A program made the position numbers and the translations under genes. The notes below the pieces were generated by a model that worked only from the letters and a program-made list of their open reading frames with translations, ran no database searches and was not told the DNA's origin. Shown here piece by piece: positions 62,603 to 64,000 of a stretch of DNA of 64,000 nt (its first letter is position 1; each line of letters opens with the position of its first letter). The DNA is taken from contig OZ242200.1 of assembly GCA_965205995.1 (NCBI GenBank), positions 372,001 to 436,000 of the forward strand, in the 5' to 3' direction. Source of the DNA: MPNO01 sp965205995 (lineage in GTDB: Bacteria; Pseudomonadota; Alphaproteobacteria; MPNO01).

Positions 62603-63054
62603 TCGACCTCCGCAGCCTCTACCAGGATGTCATCCTGGACCATTCGCGGAGTCCGCGGAATTCGGGGCCGCTGGAGCCGCACAGCCACGAGGCGAACGGC
62701 AACAACCCGCTCTGCGGCGACAGGATCCGGGTCTATATGCGGGTCGGGAACGGCACCATAGACGACATAAGTTTCGAAGCGAAAGGTTGCGCGATTTCAG
62801 TGGCTTCCGCGTCTATGATGACAGAATTGATCAAGGGACGCGGGATCGAGGCGGCGCGGGCGACATTCGAGCGCTTCCACGATATCGTCACCCGCAACGG
62901 CGAGATCTCGGACGCCGAGCTCGAAGCCCTCGACAAGCTCGCGACCCTGATCGGCGTGCGCGAATTCCCGATGCGGATCAAATGTGCGACCCTTCCCTGG
63001 CATACCATGGCGGCGGCGCTCGACGGCGTCGGCAACGACGTGACAACGGAGTGA
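62599..63054 (+). CDS. sufU: SufU-like sulfur acceptor (NifU N-terminal fold)
   Basis: 151 residues. Cys39 (PLCGDR) with Asp41, Cys64 (GCAISVAS) and Cys129 (RIKCATLPWH) make up the zinc/persulfide site of SufU. There is an insertion between the second and third Cys typical of SufU rather than IscU. It takes the persulfide from SufS. SufU is best known from Gram-positive bacteria but is also found in alphaproteobacterial SUF operons in place of SufE. Overlaps sufS by 4 bp. Confidence 0.92.
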   Translation: MIDLRSLYQDVILDHSRSPRNSGPLEPHSHEANGNNPLCGDRIRVYMRVGNGTIDDISFEAKGCAISVASASMMTELIKGRGIEAARATFERFHDIVTRNGEISDAELEALDKLATLIGVREFPMRIKCATLPWHTMAAALDGVGNDVTTE

Positions 63055-63071
63055 CCTCGGAGTGCACGGCG

Positions 63072-63413
63072 ATGGATGACAACACGATCGGCATCGAACC
63101 GGCCCAGGCGGAGACGCTCAGGTGCGCGGTGATCGAGGCCGTCAGCAGCGTCTACGACCCTGAAATACCGGTCAATATCTACGAGCTCGGCCTGATCTAC
63201 GACGTCAGCGTGTCCGATGCCCGCGACGTCGACATCGTGATGACGCTCACCTCGCCGATGTGCCCGGTCGCCGAGTCGCTGCCGATCGAGGTCGAATCGC
63301 GGGTCCGCGGGGTCGACGATGTCAACGACGTCCATGTCGAGCTCACCTGGGACCCGCCCTGGACACCGGAGATGATGACCGAGGCGGCCAAGCTTGAGCT
63401 GGGGTTCATGTGA
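63072..63413 (+). CDS. sufT: SufT / MIP18 family (DUF59) protein
   Basis: 113 residues. The DUF59 fold shows VYDPEIPVNIYELGLIYDV (about residue 27), LTSPMCPVAESLP (about 59, with the conserved Cys) and HVELTWDPPWTPEMMTEAAK, then a short tail. SufT helps to mature Fe-S proteins, probably at the transfer step. ATG 63072 is chosen; an upstream GTG 63052 region is possible. It lies between sufU and sufA as in many alphaproteobacteria. Confidence 0.93.
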   Translation: MDDNTIGIEPAQAETLRCAVIEAVSSVYDPEIPVNIYELGLIYDVSVSDARDVDIVMTLTSPMCPVAESLPIEVESRVRGVDDVNDVHVELTWDPPWTPEMMTEAAKLELGFM

Positions 63414-63429
63414 TGGCGGGAGCGAACAG

Positions 63430-63765
63430 ATGAACAAGCAAGCGATGACCCTGACCGATGCCGCCGCCGACCGGGTGCGGCATTTGATGGGGAGGCGCGA
63501 GGAACCCGCCCTCGGGCTGCGCATCGGCGTGCGCACCGGCGGCTGCTCGGGCATGGCCTACCAGATGGAGTTCGCGGCGGAGAAGGACCCGCTCGACGAG
63601 ATGGTCGAGGACAAGGGGGTCACCGTGCTGATCGACGGCAGGGCGCTGATGTTCCTGATCGGCACCGAGATGGACTATGTCGAGAACAAGCTCCAGTCCG
63701 GCTTCGTGTTCAACAACCCCAACGAGAAGGGCCGCTGCGGCTGCGGCGAGTCCTTCCACGTCTGA
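63430..63765 (+). CDS. sufA: A-type Fe-S carrier SufA (HesB/IscA family)
   Basis: 111 residues. Cluster-binding cysteines Cys39 (TGGCSGMAY) and Cys103, Cys105 (GRCGCGESF) are in place. The protein carries new clusters to target enzymes. It is the last SUF gene; the next start follows immediately after its TGA, so the carbonic-anhydrase-like gene is probably on the same transcript. Confidence 0.95.
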   Translation: MNKQAMTLTDAAADRVRHLMGRREEPALGLRIGVRTGGCSGMAYQMEFAAEKDPLDEMVEDKGVTVLIDGRALMFLIGTEMDYVENKLQSGFVFNNPNEKGRCGCGESFHV

Positions 63766-64000
63766 ATGCCCAAGGTCTACGCCATCGACGGGGTGACCCC
63801 GGTCGTCCACCCCACCGCCTATGTCCATGAGACCGCGGTGCTGATCGGCGACGTGATCGTCGGGCCCGGCTGCTATATCGCGCCATCGGCGAGCCTGAGG
63901 GGCGATTTCGGCCAGATCCGGATCGCCGAAGGCTCCAACATCCAGGACAATTGCACCGTTCATTGCTATGCCGGGGGCGAGACCGTTGTCGGCGCCGACG
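63766..64000 (+). CDS. Gamma-carbonic anhydrase family protein (3' end beyond window)
   Basis: The first 78 residues are present. The left-handed beta-helix repeats are clear: VHETAVLIGDVIVGPGCYIAP in two coils, then LRGDFGQIRIAEGSNIQDN and CTVHCY. Arg and Asp in LRGD and the His of TVHC match the start of the zinc site of PaaY/CaiE/YrdA-type proteins. It starts directly behind the sufA stop. Function in the cell is usually unknown; a CO2/bicarbonate or acyl-CoA thioesterase-like role is possible. Confidence 0.88.
   Translation, partial: MPKVYAIDGVTPVVHPTAYVHETAVLIGDVIVGPGCYIAPSASLRGDFGQIRIAEGSNIQDNCTVHCYAGGETVVGAD

Overview
The window is one continuous stretch of high-GC DNA. I read it as the chromosome of a metabolically versatile alphaproteobacterium. 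The grounds are the GC-rich codon use, the gene order of the SUF operon (Rrf2 regulator-sufB-C-D-S-U-T-A), a complete TRAP transporter, hydantoinase-type genes and many small catabolic operons. The exact genus cannot be named from the sequence. Genes are tightly packed; many neighbours share ATGA, GTGA or TGATG start/stop overlaps, so most of the window consists of polycistronic units.

Layout. 1-4.8 kb: the end of an MmgE/PrpD gene, an isocitrate lyase/PEP mutase-family gene, two cupins and a thiamine-diphosphate enzyme. 4.9-8.6 kb: a methylcitrate-cycle operon for propionate (prpD-prpB-prpC) behind a good sigma70-type promoter. 8.6-12.7 kb (minus strand): alanine dehydrogenase, a hydroxyisobutyrate dehydrogenase-like enzyme, a DMT transporter and, overlapping the transporter, a carboxymuconolactone-decarboxylase/AhpD-like gene whose CxxC motif reads Cys-Arg-Tyr-TGA. 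The frame stays open and family-like for another 114 codons, and an 8-bp hairpin with a CGUGA loop follows the TGA at bacterial SECIS distance, so this is a strong candidate selenoprotein. 12.8-14.4 kb: a quinone oxidoreductase and a small XRE regulator preceded by three near-identical palindromic operators. 14.4-17.5 kb: a TRAP transporter. 17.7-23.0 kb: a MetE-like protein, RidA, a Sua5/YrdC-like protein next to TrmO, a nitroreductase and an aryl-CoA ligase. 23.0-23.7 kb: a Phd/VapBC-type toxin-antitoxin pair. 23.9-39.9 kb: hydantoinase B/A, a GSAM-like aminotransferase, EthD-like and CMD proteins, a maleate isomerase-like protein, several flavin oxidoreductases, two luciferase-family monooxygenases, a DUF1185 protein, an enamidase-like amidohydrolase, a DAO-family oxidase and an SDR. 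This looks like a set of accessory catabolic operons, separated in places by a dispersed palindromic repeat.

39.9-47.4 kb: cbtB and nnrS on the minus strand, then an iron-linked cluster behind two tandem Fur-box-like sites: a DUF2325 protein, a DUF4856 lipobox-free exported protein with two compensating frameshifts, a sterol-desaturase-family protein that reads without a stop into a ferric-iron binding protein, and bacterioferritin. 47.5-48.7 kb: ornithine cyclodeaminase-like and an orphan HigA-type regulator. 49.0-53.0 kb: an atypical, partly decayed island of three genes (DNA methyltransferase, SIR2-like protein, DUF262 protein) followed by a tyrosine-recombinase remnant that has lost its catalytic Tyr; two of the three genes carry single-base frameshifts. 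53.3-57.2 kb: a Rieske dioxygenase operon of the benzoate/anthranilate type with a zinc dehydrogenase inside it. 57.3-64.0 kb: the SUF iron-sulfur assembly operon, ending in a gamma-carbonic-anhydrase-like gene that runs off the window.

How the parts fit: the Rieske oxygenase, its reductase and bacterioferritin depend on iron or iron-sulfur clusters; the SUF operon and the Fur-type cluster supply and control these. The prp operon, dioxygenase, aryl-CoA ligase, TRAP transporter and flavin monooxygenases point to life on organic acids and aromatic or N-heterocyclic compounds.
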